From Trichobilharzia szidati (taxonomy: Eukaryota; Platyhelminthes; Trematoda; Strigeidida; Schistosomatidae): a stretch of DNA of 64,000 bases. The position numbers and the translations under genes are program-made. The DNA lies in the NCBI GenBank assembly GCA_944472155.2, contig OX235272.1:79304020-79368019 (forward strand). The letters are read 5' to 3'. Positions 1-13,400 of the stretch are shown one piece after another (positions within the stretch are counted from its first letter, which is position 1; the number at the start of each line of letters is the position of its first letter). The notes under the pieces are model-generated. The model saw only the letters and a program-made list of their open reading frames with translations. It was not told the origin of the DNA and did not search any database.

Positions 1-475
1 ATAGTAATGTCGAAGAACAATATAGTTTTATCGGGTATCATGTCACAAGGAGTGGATGCATCTGCGTCATTGGGAACGATGAATTTGAGTCATATCATCA
101 GTTGTCTCCAGCTGTCATTGGTTCTTAACATCCCGAAGACCCCAACCAGTCAGGAAGTCTACACCTTCCTACGCGGCTGGCTGGCTTAAACTAACTGTTG
201 TGGACTTCATTGACTGATGAGACCATGTTTTGGTTTAACCACCACTAGCTTTCTCTTTTCCAACCTGATCCATCCTGTCAGCTAGCTAATGTTGCCCATT
301 GTCGAGGAAGGCTATGGATCGCTGGTATGCATGCGTAACACATCTCCTAAACATCCAACTCAGTCGATGTAATTTCACAGCCTCGTCTATTGATTTCCCC
401 TTCCCTCCTCACCTAGCACTCGACCGATGCCTAACCTCAATATTGCTCACCTTATTATACCAATTCACACTATGG
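1..475 (-). mobile_element. LINE-A 3' region (minus), cut by window start
   Basis: The reverse complement matches the 3' part of the repeated non-LTR family at 22.6, 29.7, 44.4, 56.8, 57.7 and 62.2 kb: C-terminal coding with VNWYNKVSNIEVRHR, then 3' UTR. Frameshifted. Confidence 0.75.
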
Positions 476-3400
476 AGGTTTTCTCGGAGGGTTATAAAAC
501 CCTGGTCCGTAATAATGGTGCCCATGGGTCCTAGGACCCGAGATGAACAAATAGAAAAATTTGTATAAGTCATTGGGAACATAGCTTCTGAGGATAATAT
601 ATCAGTGTGAAAAAGACTCGGGTAGTGGACCCTAGAGACAACCATCCGCTGCATTCTGGGCGTCCAGATATTATCTTGATGCTCACATAAACCACGGAGG
701 AACAATTCGGTGGGGATCCCGAGTTAGCTACGTGTGCCTACAAATCATCACACTTATTATTCCGCGGACAAGGTATCGCAATTATCCAGCATAATACTGT
801 TGCTGTTTTTACATATACGCTACTTCATTTTACTTCTATCAACTTCGAATTTGTTACTGTTGCTGTTGTTGTCGGCTGCTTATTGTTTGGTATCTAACTT
901 TGCGTATACAGTTGCTTCCAGAAAGTTGGCCTCTAGTGCGATATCTCACACCTGTCTCATTCAGGAATACCACAGTGTTCGCATGTCGATGAACATGGGA
1001 GGTTTTGTCAAAAACGTTGGGGAGTCGTGATACTTATGTCTTTTTTATTAGTGACCAGCAAAAAGAGATACGCAAGTGAAGTGCTCCAAGTGACTTTATG
1101 CAACATTTTGCCTACTTACATGAAAGAACTTCCCAGCTTTATAAAGTTCGACAGCTCTACAATTTTTAATCCACAGACACTTTAAGATAATGGGAAGTAT
1201 ACAAAAATTTACTGCTTAACACTAAACAAATAATCATCTGCCATGTTAAGAACCAACTTTGCGTGAATACATACGGATACAGGAACGCATGCAAAAATTC
1301 TAAGAAATGAATGGAAATAGCAGAGGTTACTAAGTCAAATTCAGAGCTGCACTATGCTTGAAACAACAAAATGTATCGATATATATATAATGCTCATATG
1401 ACCACATTTTTATATTAATTATTCGCACAAAACCTGCCAGAAAATTGTTGTGACTTCCCTCTGTTAAGTCCCAACAACATAAGTGAATTAAATAACTACG
1501 ATATACAAAGAACCCTTAAAGATGGAAGTGCAAACTTCAAGGAAAACTCACCCCATAATGCCGTCCATCGGCGATGACCTGAAAATTTGAAGCACCGCCT
1601 AAGCCTTGAAAGGTAACAATGGGTTCAAGTTTCATTTTTGTACCTTTCTCCTGAAATTTTAGAAAGAGACGTTCCGTTATTTACTAACCATATAATCTTG
1701 ATATCAAAAAGGTTTGAATACAGTTCAGCCATTATTAATGGACTGTTGGGAGGTAAAGAAAATATATTTGATTCTAATAATCATACACTGTTCCGAGTTA
1801 TCTTCTACATCTTTTTGATGTGGAATTGGCTTGCAGCCACAAAAAATTATCTAAATTCATTGAGAAAATGGTATTACAAGAGGGATTTTTCAACCATTCT
1901 GATTTTCAAGCTGTAGAATCGCAGATGTAATTTTTTAAAAACTATATCTCAATGGAAGTTATGTGATAGATGTGAATGCTTATAATGACAATGTGAGTTA
2001 CAGAAAGACAGTTTTGACTATAATCACAGTTAAGTCTTAAGAGCTGAAATCAGCTAGATGATACGTGCAATAATTCAAAGAATTATAGATCTTGGAAACA
2101 GGTAAACTAGTAATAGATGTAGTAGGCAAGTAAAACATTGCATAGCAAGTGTAGCGTTTTGGTATTACTGAGGCCAACACTGCGGAAAACGTACTTAATG
2201 AAACTAATGAAGCTGGTGACATCATGCTTTAGATCAGCAAGTTGCAAACAACTTTCTCTTCAGTTGCAGCGTGTGTGAGAGAATATACAGATATATGGTA
2301 TGCTTTCGTGTGCTCAGTGTGCAAGAGTCGCGTCTTGGAAATATGGTGCAGCTCTCACAGAATTTAGGCGCAACTGAATAATATGGCACGCTCATCTGGA
2401 GGATATTATTGTTAACGTGTTAACTGGATAATACATAGACTGCTAATTTGTGAATGTACGTTCTGAGACTGTATCAGAGGGAGTAGGTAAATTTTAATTT
2501 TAATTTTTTAGGAGATGTGGCTCGTTGAATTAAGCCAATGGATTTTGGCTAATGGGGTCTGGATTCCATTCGCGTCCCACGTTTTTAATCTTCGCAGCAA
2601 TTAGTATGATTTCTAGCCAAGTGCTAGAAGAATCTGATCCGGGTATCTGAGTTTCAACTGATCTTAACTGACATGGTATTCTCTTCTGATTTCGGCTTTT
2701 TGTGCTGGCATTGAAACATTCTTTAATTCACACATCCAAGGTCTTCGTCATATTGGTTTGCCTATTAGTTCTCTAATCGACTTCTCAGACGTACGAAATG
2801 GCCTAATTCTTTACCTCTGATCTTTCCAATCTAAGTGACGATGACCTGTTATGCCTTTGGTAGTGCTACATGCCTGATTTCTCCCGATGAATGTTTATGT
2901 GTCACTACTGCTACTACTACTGCTATCTGACTGCCTTGTTGTCTGAATTTTGGCTACTGTGACAGTACAACATTACTACATTTGTAGGAAAAAATATGTA
3001 CCTTATTATATTATCATTACTAACTATACTTACTAATCGTTTGTGTAATTTATCAAATTCATGATGCCTGTAAACTAGCGTCCCTCATGTACAAAAATGA
3101 AAATATATTATTATTACTACCACTCCTCTTCTGCTTGCGTACTAGATTTATTTTGTACTTAGTATGGAGATTACCTCATAATTCAATTATAAAACTGTAC
3201 ATTTTCTTAATGGTCACTGTCTGATTACGTAAAGCCATTTAAATGCCAGCAGACACAGAAAATCATGCTATGCCACTTGCTGAATTCCCTTCTAAAAGCT
3301 ATTCCGTTTTCTCTTAGAGCATTTATATTCCACCCCAATTTTCGCCCAAAGTTGCACTCTAAAATTACAAAACTGTGACTGGAACCCAACCAATCATTAT

Positions 3401-5309
3401 TAGAAAAAACTAGACAACCTCCTAGCAATTTCAGAACCAGCCCTGTGATCACTGCCACCGCCAGTTAGAAGGTGTTGTGTGCGGCAATATCAGCAGATCT
3501 AGTAATCTATTTTCTGTTGTTTTACATTTCAGGTGGGGGTGAGAAGATAGTCGGTTACTTAGTACTTGCGGTACACGACGTATTTGCAACTTTTTGAAAG
3601 GAATGAGTTATCATTTCCAGGATTAATCTATCATATTATTTAGGTTAAACTGGCCAATTAATTAAATTATGACAGAAGTCCCTGTCAGCAGACGGCAACT
3701 GACAAACTTGATATATGTTTAGGTAAATATCAGGTCCCTGGTGAATGCTGACGAGTAATTACAGGCTAGTAAAGAAAGTTAAGTGTTGAAATGAAAATGA
3801 GGCAGATATTTTCCTGGGCTTCACAAAGATTATTAACGGATATCAAGGCGTCGATTGTTTTATTCGTGAGCGAGAAGTATTGCAAAATCCCAATTGTAAA
3901 CCCAATAATCTTAGGTGTTTTCAAAGAACTCAAATCTATCAATCTCTGTGATTCAACCATCAGTGATTTTTGATTTGCTACGCTTATGAAACCATTTCTA
4001 ACGTAACCAACACACAAAAAACCAAACGAAGGCATAGAGTCCTACATGATATCAGGGTATGTGCCCAACTAATACTGCAACCGAATTGTTTAGCAGAATA
4101 ATTCTTTCAAATGCCCCGTGGTCGTCGCGACTTTACTTGGCAATGCAAAAGGAATTAGTGCATGTGAAAAAGCTTGGAGACTATCATGCTGTGGGTGCAA
4201 AAATTGTAATAGATAGATATATGGGAACTTACATTCCTTCTCCTTCACAAAATGTGCGAAGTGTGGAGATTTTTTCAAGAGAGTGGCCTTTTGATCATTA
4301 CAGGATGGTCGTGGTATCCCACAACATAATTGTAGTAATTCCTCTTCATTTGTCTGTATTCGCATGACCAATATATAAGTTAGCCAGCACCACATAGTGT
4401 TTTCGGCGATCGGAAAACCAGTCTTATGGTTTAATATCTGCTTTGTGTAAATAGGGAAATATAGTTGAAAGAAATAACCACCGGGATTTAAACAAATTGA
4501 ATTACGTTGCCACCGAAACAAGGATGGTCTCAAGAAGTTAGTATCTACTTTCTTATTGACTAAAAAGTTGGTGAATAATTCTGACTTCTGTTGCTTCACA
4601 CATGACAAGTACTTAGTGAGGTGTAGTTATGCTTTTGAGTTTGATTGCATGGGTATAAAGTATTATGAAATTCCTTATGTTTCCCCTAAGTTGTTGGAAG
4701 TAGAAGCTGTTACTTTTAAAGAATGTTCGCTTTTCAAAAATACGACTTTAATCAGTTTCTCACACAGACTTAAATGCCTATCAACTGGTGTCAGTTAGGT
4801 TATCGGAGCCGCAGCCCACTTTACAGCCCTCAGGCTATCACACATAGACACTGCCTGATATTCTATTAGAAGGCAAAAGGACACTTTGAAGAAGTCTGGG
4901 CGGGATGTAAGAATATGAAGAATTAAAGTATGAATGCTGAGTTGTAATTTTGAGTCTCAGTATCCTTATGTACTGCGCTAAATGAACGATTTTCGGAGAT
5001 CCGTTTGATCTATGATTATCTATTGTCTCACTGCATTATCTTACTAGCAGAAATGTTTATTGAGATTACTGCTTGGTTTAAACATAGTGAATCCGCACGA
5101 CGAAGCCCAGAGCATAATCTTCACGCAATAACTACGTAGCATATATATGGGTGGGTAGTCTTTGGAGTTGCCTGAAGGTGATAACAAAAGGTGTCTCAGA
5201 GACATATGTGTTAAAAGATGAACACTGATGAAACCCGGATGACAGATGAGTGGTGATGATAAGGCTACCCAATGGGATACATGCAAATGGAATACAAACA
5301 CCGTATTGT
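476..5309. other. Intergenic, no recognised gene
   Basis: AT-rich, short random-looking open frames only. The longest is 172 codons on the minus strand (4090-4608), which I do not recognise and which overlaps unrelated open frames on the plus strand. Confidence 0.5.
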
Positions 5310-5690
5310 TGTTATCGTTATTCGGTCCCAGAGTTCTAAGTGAGATACATATCTTCAGTAGCACATCTCTATTTCAGTCGTTCCCTTGATGTCATTTTCA
5401 TCTGGCCCTACCAATGAATACAAAGTTTAACTGCCTTATCATCGGATGATCTTTATGTCCCCTTTTGATGCTTAGCTCTCCGGTTTTCATGTGGTTCCGC
5501 TCGACATCTGGCATGCTACGTTACTGAAATATGTCCATGGTGTATGTCCAGGCCACTCCCATTCTCTTCATCATATTTGTTGGAAAGTCTGTTGTTGGCT
5601 GTCTCACCAACGGGGTTCGCTGTCGCCTACGATTTTCAGCCCCCCATTTGATCTTCAGCATCTAGAGAAGGTAGGTGTTGATTAAAGTCT
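5310..5690 (-). mobile_element. RTE-like LINE 3' end (minus)
   Basis: Reverse complement matches the coding end and terminal sequence of the element at 35-36 kb. Its short (ATAACG)-type tail lies at 5308-5325. Confidence 0.6.
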
Positions 5691-5874
5691 ACGGACTGAT
5701 TGAATTGCACTCCTTCACTCCCGACGTAGGAGTACTGAATTGGTATTTATGTTAAAATTGCTTGTGCCAAGTGCTACATATTTGAATATTAATTTCAGAA
5801 TAATGGACGTCTTTCTTGCTTTACGGACTCTGTGTGTCTCCGAAAACCTCGTTCGGGCAGCCTGTAGTTTATGT

Positions 5875-5946
5875 GCGTCGGTGGCACAGTGGTTAGGACT
5901 CTCGCCGACCATGCACATGGTCCGGGGTTCGGTCCCCTGCCGACGC
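5875..5946 (+). tRNA. tRNA-like SINE head (not a functional tRNA)
   Basis: 72 nt with a 7-bp acceptor-like stem GCGTCGG/CCGACGC, box A-like GGCACAGTGGTTAGGA and a T arm GGGGTTCGGTCCCC. The anticodon arm is a perfect palindrome GACCATGCACATGGTC. The same sequence recurs at 18.24 kb and, inverted, at 42.1 kb, so it is a retroposon head. Confidence 0.6.
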
Positions 5947-8447
5947 ACACCCGATATCTATGGTCGGCCTGCAAAATTTGGGCTACCGATATCCATGCTG
6001 AAAATTCCATACTTGTACTGAAAATACGTTGTGGCATCAAGCTGTAATCAAAAATATAAAAATATAAAATATAAATATACGACTCTCCGAGTAAGGTAAG
6101 TGATTTCTGACATTGACGGTGATTGTTATGTGACAGAACACTACTTAACAACTAGAATTTAATTATGGATGTTTCATTGTAAAAAGAAAACAATGTATTC
6201 AATGACTTTATCACATTAGTTTTATTGAACATTGAATGACTAAAAAGAAAAAGGCTTTTCTTCTGATTTATGGCATTTTGAAACTCCGATGCAATGGATT
6301 TCTCATACCTATTCCGATTTTTAATTGTTTGGCCACGTAAAGTAGAGAACTAATCATATATTAGTGTGGGTTGTTTGAAGTTGACCTGGGATTCATTTCC
6401 GCCAAGTTGCCAGTGTTTTTAACTGACCAAAAATTGTTGATTAAATGAAGCTGGGTAAGTGTTACATCGCCGTGTTGTCATCTCTTTATTCGCCCACAGT
6501 TCTTTTAGTTTTTCTATTATATACGATATTATGTTCATAGTTTTCCTTGTAATGTTCGACATTACCCTGGAGTATCGAACCATAATCAAAGGCTGTATGT
6601 TTAGTCAAATTAATGCATCACTAAGTATTCGGATCTCAAAATAAGGTCATGGTGTAGTCATCACTAGTAAAAATACCAGAGTGATATGTGATGCTGCTTC
6701 TGTGGGAGGTAGATCAATCATCTGTATTGTAGACCGAAAGTCTAGAACTTGGGAGCTCAGTATGTGCTAACTGGTTTGACTGCATTCTGTTAATTGTGTC
6801 AAACAACTGACAATTACGGTATCCCTTTTCTAGTCGTATTTACGGGTTCCTATTTCCATGTCTTAAATGTGTATTAATCGTGTAAATCTTCAGGTAGTAC
6901 TGGATTGCATTAGTCAACTTATTGCCTTTGGAAGGTGCAGCCCTCAGTATATTAAAGTGAACCAGTCCTCCTGCCACTGCATAAGTTCTCTGGTTGTAAC
7001 ACTGATATGATATTGTTGTTAGCGTCTGTGATTGTATCCTTAAACTTCGACTTTCAGTATTAGTCCGTCAAGCCTACTAAAGTGTTGGCAGTTTATGAAT
7101 AGGCATAGAATAGCCTATTAGTTGGTTTCCTATGAGCAAGAATCAAACCAACATATTTGTTCCAACTATTTCCATCATACAAGTTCAGGAATACTGTAAA
7201 TTTTGAGTGGTAATTGTAAACTGTGTTTCCCCACTTGGAACTAAAATGCGTACCTTTCCTATTATCCTCATGGTTATTTTGTAACCACTCCGTATCTTCA
7301 TGTTGGTTATATCTCGTCACCTGCAGTTATAAAAATTCAACCAGTAATAATTAATTAGCTGTGTTCCTTTGTTGTGGTTATTGCTACGACTTCGTCGTTG
7401 CGTTATCATAGATTGTGGTTAAATGTCCCGAGATGTGGAACATAGGTCAGAGTAGGAATTATTCTCATATTGCACATTCGCTTCCTTTAGCATGAAAATT
7501 ACTAGTGGCTATTGCACACATGGATGTTATTATTGGGAAAGACCATTGTTCTTTGTGACTATGGTTCGTTAAACTGATCAAGTGACTCATTGTCTGTGGG
7601 CACTTGATTGAAAAACTGCCTCATCTGTGTTGATTTGGAGTCTAGTAATATCATGTGTTCAATTTAGGTGTAGATCACTGCTAATGATATTTACGTTTAC
7701 GCTCATACATAGTAAATGACGTTCCTAACACACTGTATTCATCACCTCCAACTCCAAACTACTCCTGCCAGCCGTGGTCGTCGTGGAAGGCGTCAGCTCT
7801 GCACGCACGTTCTATTGAAGACAAATATCATACCAAACTAGGTTTAAGACTAGCTACTAAGCATCCAAAAAGAGCACAAAACACTGGTTGCACCTGTAAT
7901 ATCCTATGAAGACAAGTAAAGTCTCTTGTAAACATTTGGTTTCTAAAACTCCCGTTGGACCATTTGCTTAGAATTCTTAAGGCCTTTACTCATAAAATGA
8001 AATAACCACTATGTACGACTTGTGAGACTTATTGCTCATGACTGAATAAGGTCATCGGTTGTCCCGCTCTATTTAGACCGTGTACAGGGAAATTTCCGGT
8101 GTCAGAGAGGTAGTCTGGTAGTTTTTGATAACCTGGGAGGGTACTGTCGAAATCGTGCTTGCTAGTTTGTCAGTACATATCTAGATTTATGCGAAGAACT
8201 ATTCGCCATTTATGTTCTCAATACTGTTGCAAGATTAGAAAGTTTGTGCTAAACGAGCAGCTGGTGTCTTAATGTGGTTGTCGGGTTTGCATGTCTCAGT
8301 GATTCGACTAGCTGCACTGACTGGAACCAATGGTCCTGCAATCCCTACTTGCAGGGGAGGTTGGTTAGATAACTGTTGAGTCGAAAGTAGTTGCCATCAT
8401 AGTGCAGGTTATCTACACTGTTAGGGGTCTCGATGGAGTGCCGTGCT
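5947..8447. other. Intergenic, nothing recognised
   Basis: AT-rich sequence without conserved open frames or repeats shared with the rest of the window. Confidence 0.5.
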
Positions 8448-8680
8448 GGTTTCATCATAGAACTTTGCACAGATGTGCAGCAGTTCGAGTTGCCACACTC
8501 AATGTAGCCAACCAAGCAGAAGAGAGTAAAGGGAGGTTCAAAAGACATAATAAACAGAATTGTGAAGATAAAAGAATAGTAATATGGGAGAACAATAGTT
8601 TTATTGGATATGACAAATCACAAAGAGTGAATGCATCTGCACCATTGAGAACGACTTTGAGCCATATCACAGACTAGTGT
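8448..8680 (-). mobile_element. LINE-A 3' end fragment
   Basis: Shares GAACTTTGCACAGATGTGCAG, TAGTAATATGGGAGAACAAT and CAAAGAGTGAATGCATCTGC with the other LINE-A copies; non-coding 3' UTR only. Confidence 0.75.
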
Positions 8681-8837
8681 GCAGTGATAGGTATTTTCCG
8701 CACGACTAGGAAACAAGCCACGTTACCTCTCCGTTATAGTGACGGAGCGTTAAAAATGTATCGAAGTTTGTTCACCTACCGACCCTGCTGAGGTCTTAAG
8801 CCGGTGATAAGGTCTTCTTACGAGCAAGTATTATATT

Positions 8838-9125
8838 ATTATTATTGTTCCCTTGGGTTCCTAGTGGAACATAGGGCTTCAACTGCACGCCTCCACTTGC
8901 TTCTATCTTGTGCTGTACTTTTCACTTGCATCCATGTTAATCCAGACTGTTTCAGTTCCTCTTCACACGATCTCTTCCATGTCATACGAGCGAGTGCACC
9001 ATTCCAACTCCAAAAGAAGCTGTGCTCAGTATGCTTTTTCGCTTCCAGGTACTCCCAAGAGTAATTGGCTTCTGTTTACTCTTGGCAATGTTATCATGTC
9101 AGTAATTGCCAGGTCTCAATGCGCC
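8838..9125 (-). mobile_element. RTE-like LINE 3' end (minus)
   Basis: GTTCCCTTGGGTTCCTAGTG at the left is the complement of the family 3' terminus (CACTAGGAACCCAAGGGAAC), followed by C-terminal coding with stops. Confidence 0.7.
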
Positions 9126-10260
9126 TAGGTAGAGTGGGGGAAGGCACCGTCCAATAGGTGGTTACCTTTGGATACTGGCTTAAGTCTTTTGAGCATGTAT
9201 TAGGAATGTTGCTGGTCCTGGGACTAGTTAAAAAATCGGAAACGTGCTCAGCTCAGTCCCGGGCGATCATGTGACTCACTTGCTAGAGACCTAATCGGAT
9301 ATGACTCAGGATAGAAATTAGTGGTAGTCATACTGAATTTTCGTCTACCTTCGAGAATAATATGAGGTAATAAATGCTCCTTTAAGTGTATTTGATAGGT
9401 ATAATTGTACCCTCGAATTTAATACGTAACACTGGATATGCTGTTGGATTGTTGAATTGCTTTTTGGAGTGCTATTCTTAGGTTCCAGAGATCGAAGTTC
9501 CATTCTTTTCGGAGCAGTCTCACGTACCATAATTCATTTGGAGCCCGTTTCCACTAATTCCAAACAATTGGAGAGCCCCTCCAATTTCTGATTTGTTTTG
9601 TTTTCTTTGCCTTCATCTACCACTGCTTATGTACGTCGTGAAAAGTCTTGATCAGTTTACATTTAAATGGTATTGGCTGTTCTATCATTTTCGTAACCTG
9701 CTGGAATCAATGGACGAGATTACAGAATATCCATTGACCTTCACCAACTCTTGTTGATGTTTTATAGTAAGCGTTCATTGAACATACATGTTATGTTCAA
9801 ATCACTCAAGTTAGTGTAAGTTCATGGCTACACTAACTGAATAACCCTTTTACTCACACTGTTCAAGAGCTTTGTTAGCAGCTCCTCTAGAGCATGTATT
9901 TAATATGTCCATTTACTGAACTGTTGCTTCAAACAGGGACTCACCAATAATTACTAAAGCAATTTTATTCGCCAACCACGTGTTTTGTGAATTTGGGAGT
10001 GAGCCGTACATTATAATAATACTGTCAGGCAGCTCAAATTTTGGTAATTAGTATGATAGGTTTTCCATTAGTGAACTATAACTACAGATTTACCTGGTAA
10101 GGTGTGGTCAGTTTAATAGTACCTTACTTGTGAAAACATGATCTAGTGCACATACCTAAACGGAGTTACTTGGATATGCTGGTAATAGCCGAAGAAAGTG
10201 AGAAATATTTGACACCTGACGTAACGAACTATTTACGTAGAGATTGCTCATGACTGCTCC
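9126..10260. other. SIN3 upstream region, nothing recognised
   Basis: No PAH-upstream coding, no TATA-like element I would defend. A SIN3 promoter or 5' UTR exon could lie here. Confidence 0.4.
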
Positions 10261-10315
10261 TTTCTTTCTGTAACCTTTTGGTTTTTATTTATATTACTTC
10301 AGGTTTTAGTTAGCG
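10261..10315 (+). promoter_or_regulatory. SIN3 5' splice-acceptor region (cis or trans)
   Basis: T-rich tract ending in TTCAG at 10302, 13 nt before the ATG, with an in-frame TAG between them. Either a 5' UTR exon lies upstream or this is a spliced-leader acceptor; the window does not decide. Confidence 0.5.
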
Positions 10316-10440
10316 ATGATGAAGTGCCTCAAAGTTGAGGATGCGTTATCTTATCTAGACCAGGTCAAAGCGAGATTCTCTGGTCAGGGGGCAATCTATA
10401 TGGACTTTCTTGATGTCATGCGTGATTTCAAGGCTCAAAC
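10316..10440 (+). CDS. SIN3: SIN3 exon 1 (start, first half of PAH1)
   Basis: Encodes M-M-K-C then [14 protein letters not shown], the strongly conserved first helix of PAH1. It is preceded by a pyrimidine-rich tract and AG at 10301-10302, so this exon begins at a splice acceptor (cis or spliced-leader trans). In-frame TAG at 10307-10309 lies between that acceptor and the ATG. A second possible acceptor AG at 10308-10309 would bypass the stop. Ends in phase 2 before GTAAGT. Confidence 0.85.
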
Positions 10441-13400
10441 GTAAGTCTTTCTTTCAGACCTTAAATATTTCTCAGAATTGGTACGGAAGTTGTCATTCGA
10501 CGGGTGCGTGAGCTGTTTGAAGGTCATCCTGACTTGATCACTGGATTCAACACTTTCATACCTCAAGGGTATCGTATGGATGCTCCTCCTACATCGCATC
10601 AGTCTTTTAACAGCAAACCTACATGCACCGTTATCCCATCAAGGACTACATTATCAATATCCTCATCCGATAATGTAACTCCGGTAAAAGGAGTTTGCAC
10701 TTCGCTAAAAGTTAGTGAAGCAGTGAGTGAATGGTCACCACCAGGAAGTTTAACTGGTGTAGCCAGCAGTCAGTTCGACGTTTCCAGTCGCCCAAATGTT
10801 CATGTATCTGTTGTCTCTAACTGCTTGCCACTGTCAGTTTCATCTCCACCTATACGTGCTTTAACTCCTAATATTCAGCCTGATAATCTTAGTTATAACT
10901 CGTCAACTCAACAACAGTTTTTGTCGACAGACTATCAAGAGAACTTTTCCAATGTCATTGTTAGAAACTCACACAATACTACAAGTTTACCACAATCTCC
11001 TCACGTTTATCAGCAGAACCACCAGTCATTCCATCATGCTCTCCAGTATGTGAATAAAATAAAGGTAAGTGATATTTACTTCATACGAATGGCGTTGGTT
11101 CAGAACCGGTTCCAAGGCATACCTGATGTCTACAAACGATTCCTCGATATATTGCAGTGGTACCAAAAAGAACAAAGACACTCAGATCCTATGTGTCGTA
11201 AACAGGCCGAATTACAGGTTTACCAGGATGTTGCCAAGCTGTTTGATGGCCAAGAGGATCTACTTCAGGAATTCAGCCAGTTCTTACCTGAATCCTTTGG
11301 CGTTACGAGTGCTGTGGTAGGTTTTTACCGTTTAAGTTATCCTCCTGTTTTGTAGACTGAAACGACGATAAATAGGAAGAACTCTGGCTATTCACAACTC
11401 AGTGGGTCAGATTTACTAGATCCGTCTGTTCCAGTGCCTCAGTTAATAAACCGTGTTTCAGAAGGCATCAACCTAGCGCTGTCTTCTAGACAGCGACCAG
11501 GTCAAGAAGCTGTTCCTGCAAGTGTGGATTCCAAAAAACTAAAGCGACTTGCTCCTGCACCAAATGCTTTTCAGAACAGTGCCTCAACAATTATTCCACC
11601 CAAGAAATCTCGTTCTTCAGTACGAGATGTAAGCATTGTTGATACAAATCAACTGACCACAGGGATTGGCGTGTCACTTTTGCAAAAGGTTTGTTAATAT
11701 TATAACTAATAACCTATCTGCTAGATTCGAGATGCTTTGGATGCTGACAGTCCAGTAGGGAATCGTTCCTACCAAACCTTCCTACAAAACGTTTGTTTAT
11801 TCAACCGTCGGATAATATCAGCTGATGAATTGTTAGAAACGACACATCCTCTATTTATAAGACATGTAGACGTGTGGAGACGCTTCAGTGATTTCATCAT
11901 GGTAAGTGCGCTTGAAATAAGTTTATATTGTTGTGGAGGTGATTATTTATATATTTTGGGACATCATGTATGGTATAGGACTACATTTTATAAGTTTCCA
12001 AATCGTAGATGTTACGAGTCCCCTGGAATAATTTTGACCGCCGAGTCAGATTGAATCACAATGAATTATTTAAGATAATCCCAGCGTGTTTAAAAAGAAA
12101 TCAAAACAAGATTTTTATGAACGTTTCGCTGGGTCAGCCACAGCTTTTCTCAGCAGTAGGATTATTCAGATTTTTTATTAAGCAGCATCAAAATATATAG
12201 TCAAAAATTACAGAAATTGAAATCAATTTCATTGAAGGTCACTTGTCGGTAGACATTTGTACCAATAGAAGAGTGTAAACAGTAATCATATATTTATAAT
12301 GACTAATGTCAAATTGTCATATATGCGTATTTGTCTGTATTAGTCTGTATGTATATGTTGTTTGTTATGTACAAAACACGTCAAAACATGATAATATTTC
12401 ATAATACGGTCATAATATAGGATTAAATTTGTTTTTCCCCCTCATCTCTCTTGCTTCATTACATCTTGTTAATAACACAAAACGAAAAACGTGTCATCAG
12501 CAGTCTTAAGCACTTGAAACGTGATAGTTATAAAAATGACCGAAAAACTATGATGTGATTGCCTAATCTAAAAGGACTATGTTACCTGCGTAATTAAGTT
12601 AATTTAAACATCCCCCTCACAGTATCAGTATCAGTATCACTGTGCATATCCAGTCAAGAAAGCAATTCCGATAAGGACATCTGCAACAAATGAATTTAGT
12701 ATTACTGAAGACAACTGCTTGATGTCACTGCACAGTTAACCGTAGACCCCAATATGATCACCAGTTATCAAGCATAGAATTCTCAGCAAGGTAAAGTGCA
12801 TGTCTGACACAGTTCTTAGAGAAGCACTGCTATACAACCTATTAGTTGATGAGGTCAGATTTCACTTTCAGACCAAGATATATATATATATATATAATAA
12901 CTGGCGTCAACATGTGTTTATATCTATCCCAGCATTTAGTAGAGAAAACGAGATTTAGTTTGCTCAGTTTTCAGTTTTATTCTCCTTATTTTCACTTGGG
13001 CAATAAGTAATTATAAAGTTTCTAATTCAAAAGATTTCATTGACTGCACTTCCATGTTTTTGTCATCCTAAAATTCATTTTTTGAAAATGAAAATTATTT
13101 ATTGACACTAGTAAGATGGAATCATGTTTGGTTTTCATAGTGGAAATAAAACTTATTGTAGCTATTTCTAAGCCATGCTTATTGAATGGGATATTAGGCC
13201 CTTTGGTTCTTTCCCATTGCCTTATATGAAGTGACTCACAGTCACACCATAGGGTGAAATAGAGTAGTAGTTTTAAAATCCTAATATATTTGCTTGGGAA
13301 AATTTAATCACCGCATCTTCATTCATCATTTAAACCACCATTTTGAGAAACCATTTTCGGGTTAACTGTTTTTTAACCTTTCTCTCTTATAAAGAGCAAA

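Larger units (their letters stand above)
10441..11724 (+). other. SIN3: Micro-introns of SIN3 (35, 39, 39, 36 bp)
   Basis: Introns 10441-10475, 11065-11103, 11317-11355 and 11689-11724 are 35-39 bp, while introns 5-15 run from 267 bp to about 3.5 kb. Short 5' introns followed by long ones are a known schistosome gene pattern. This supports 10.3 kb being near the true 5' end of the coding region. Confidence 0.88.

Noticed and set aside
299..568. 89-codon open frame on plus strand
   Set aside because: Antisense to LINE-A coding sequence.
734..1030. Possible upstream SIN3 or membrane-protein exon
   Set aside because: Hydrophobic low-complexity translation without family motifs and without convincing splice sites; too far from the SIN3 micro-intron region.
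4090..4608. 172-codon open frame (minus)
   Set aside because: No recognisable motif, competing open frames on the other strand, no splice or repeat context; could be chance.
5875..5946. Functional tRNA gene
   Set aside because: The anticodon arm is a palindrome with no normal 7-base loop, and the same sequence heads SINE copies elsewhere.
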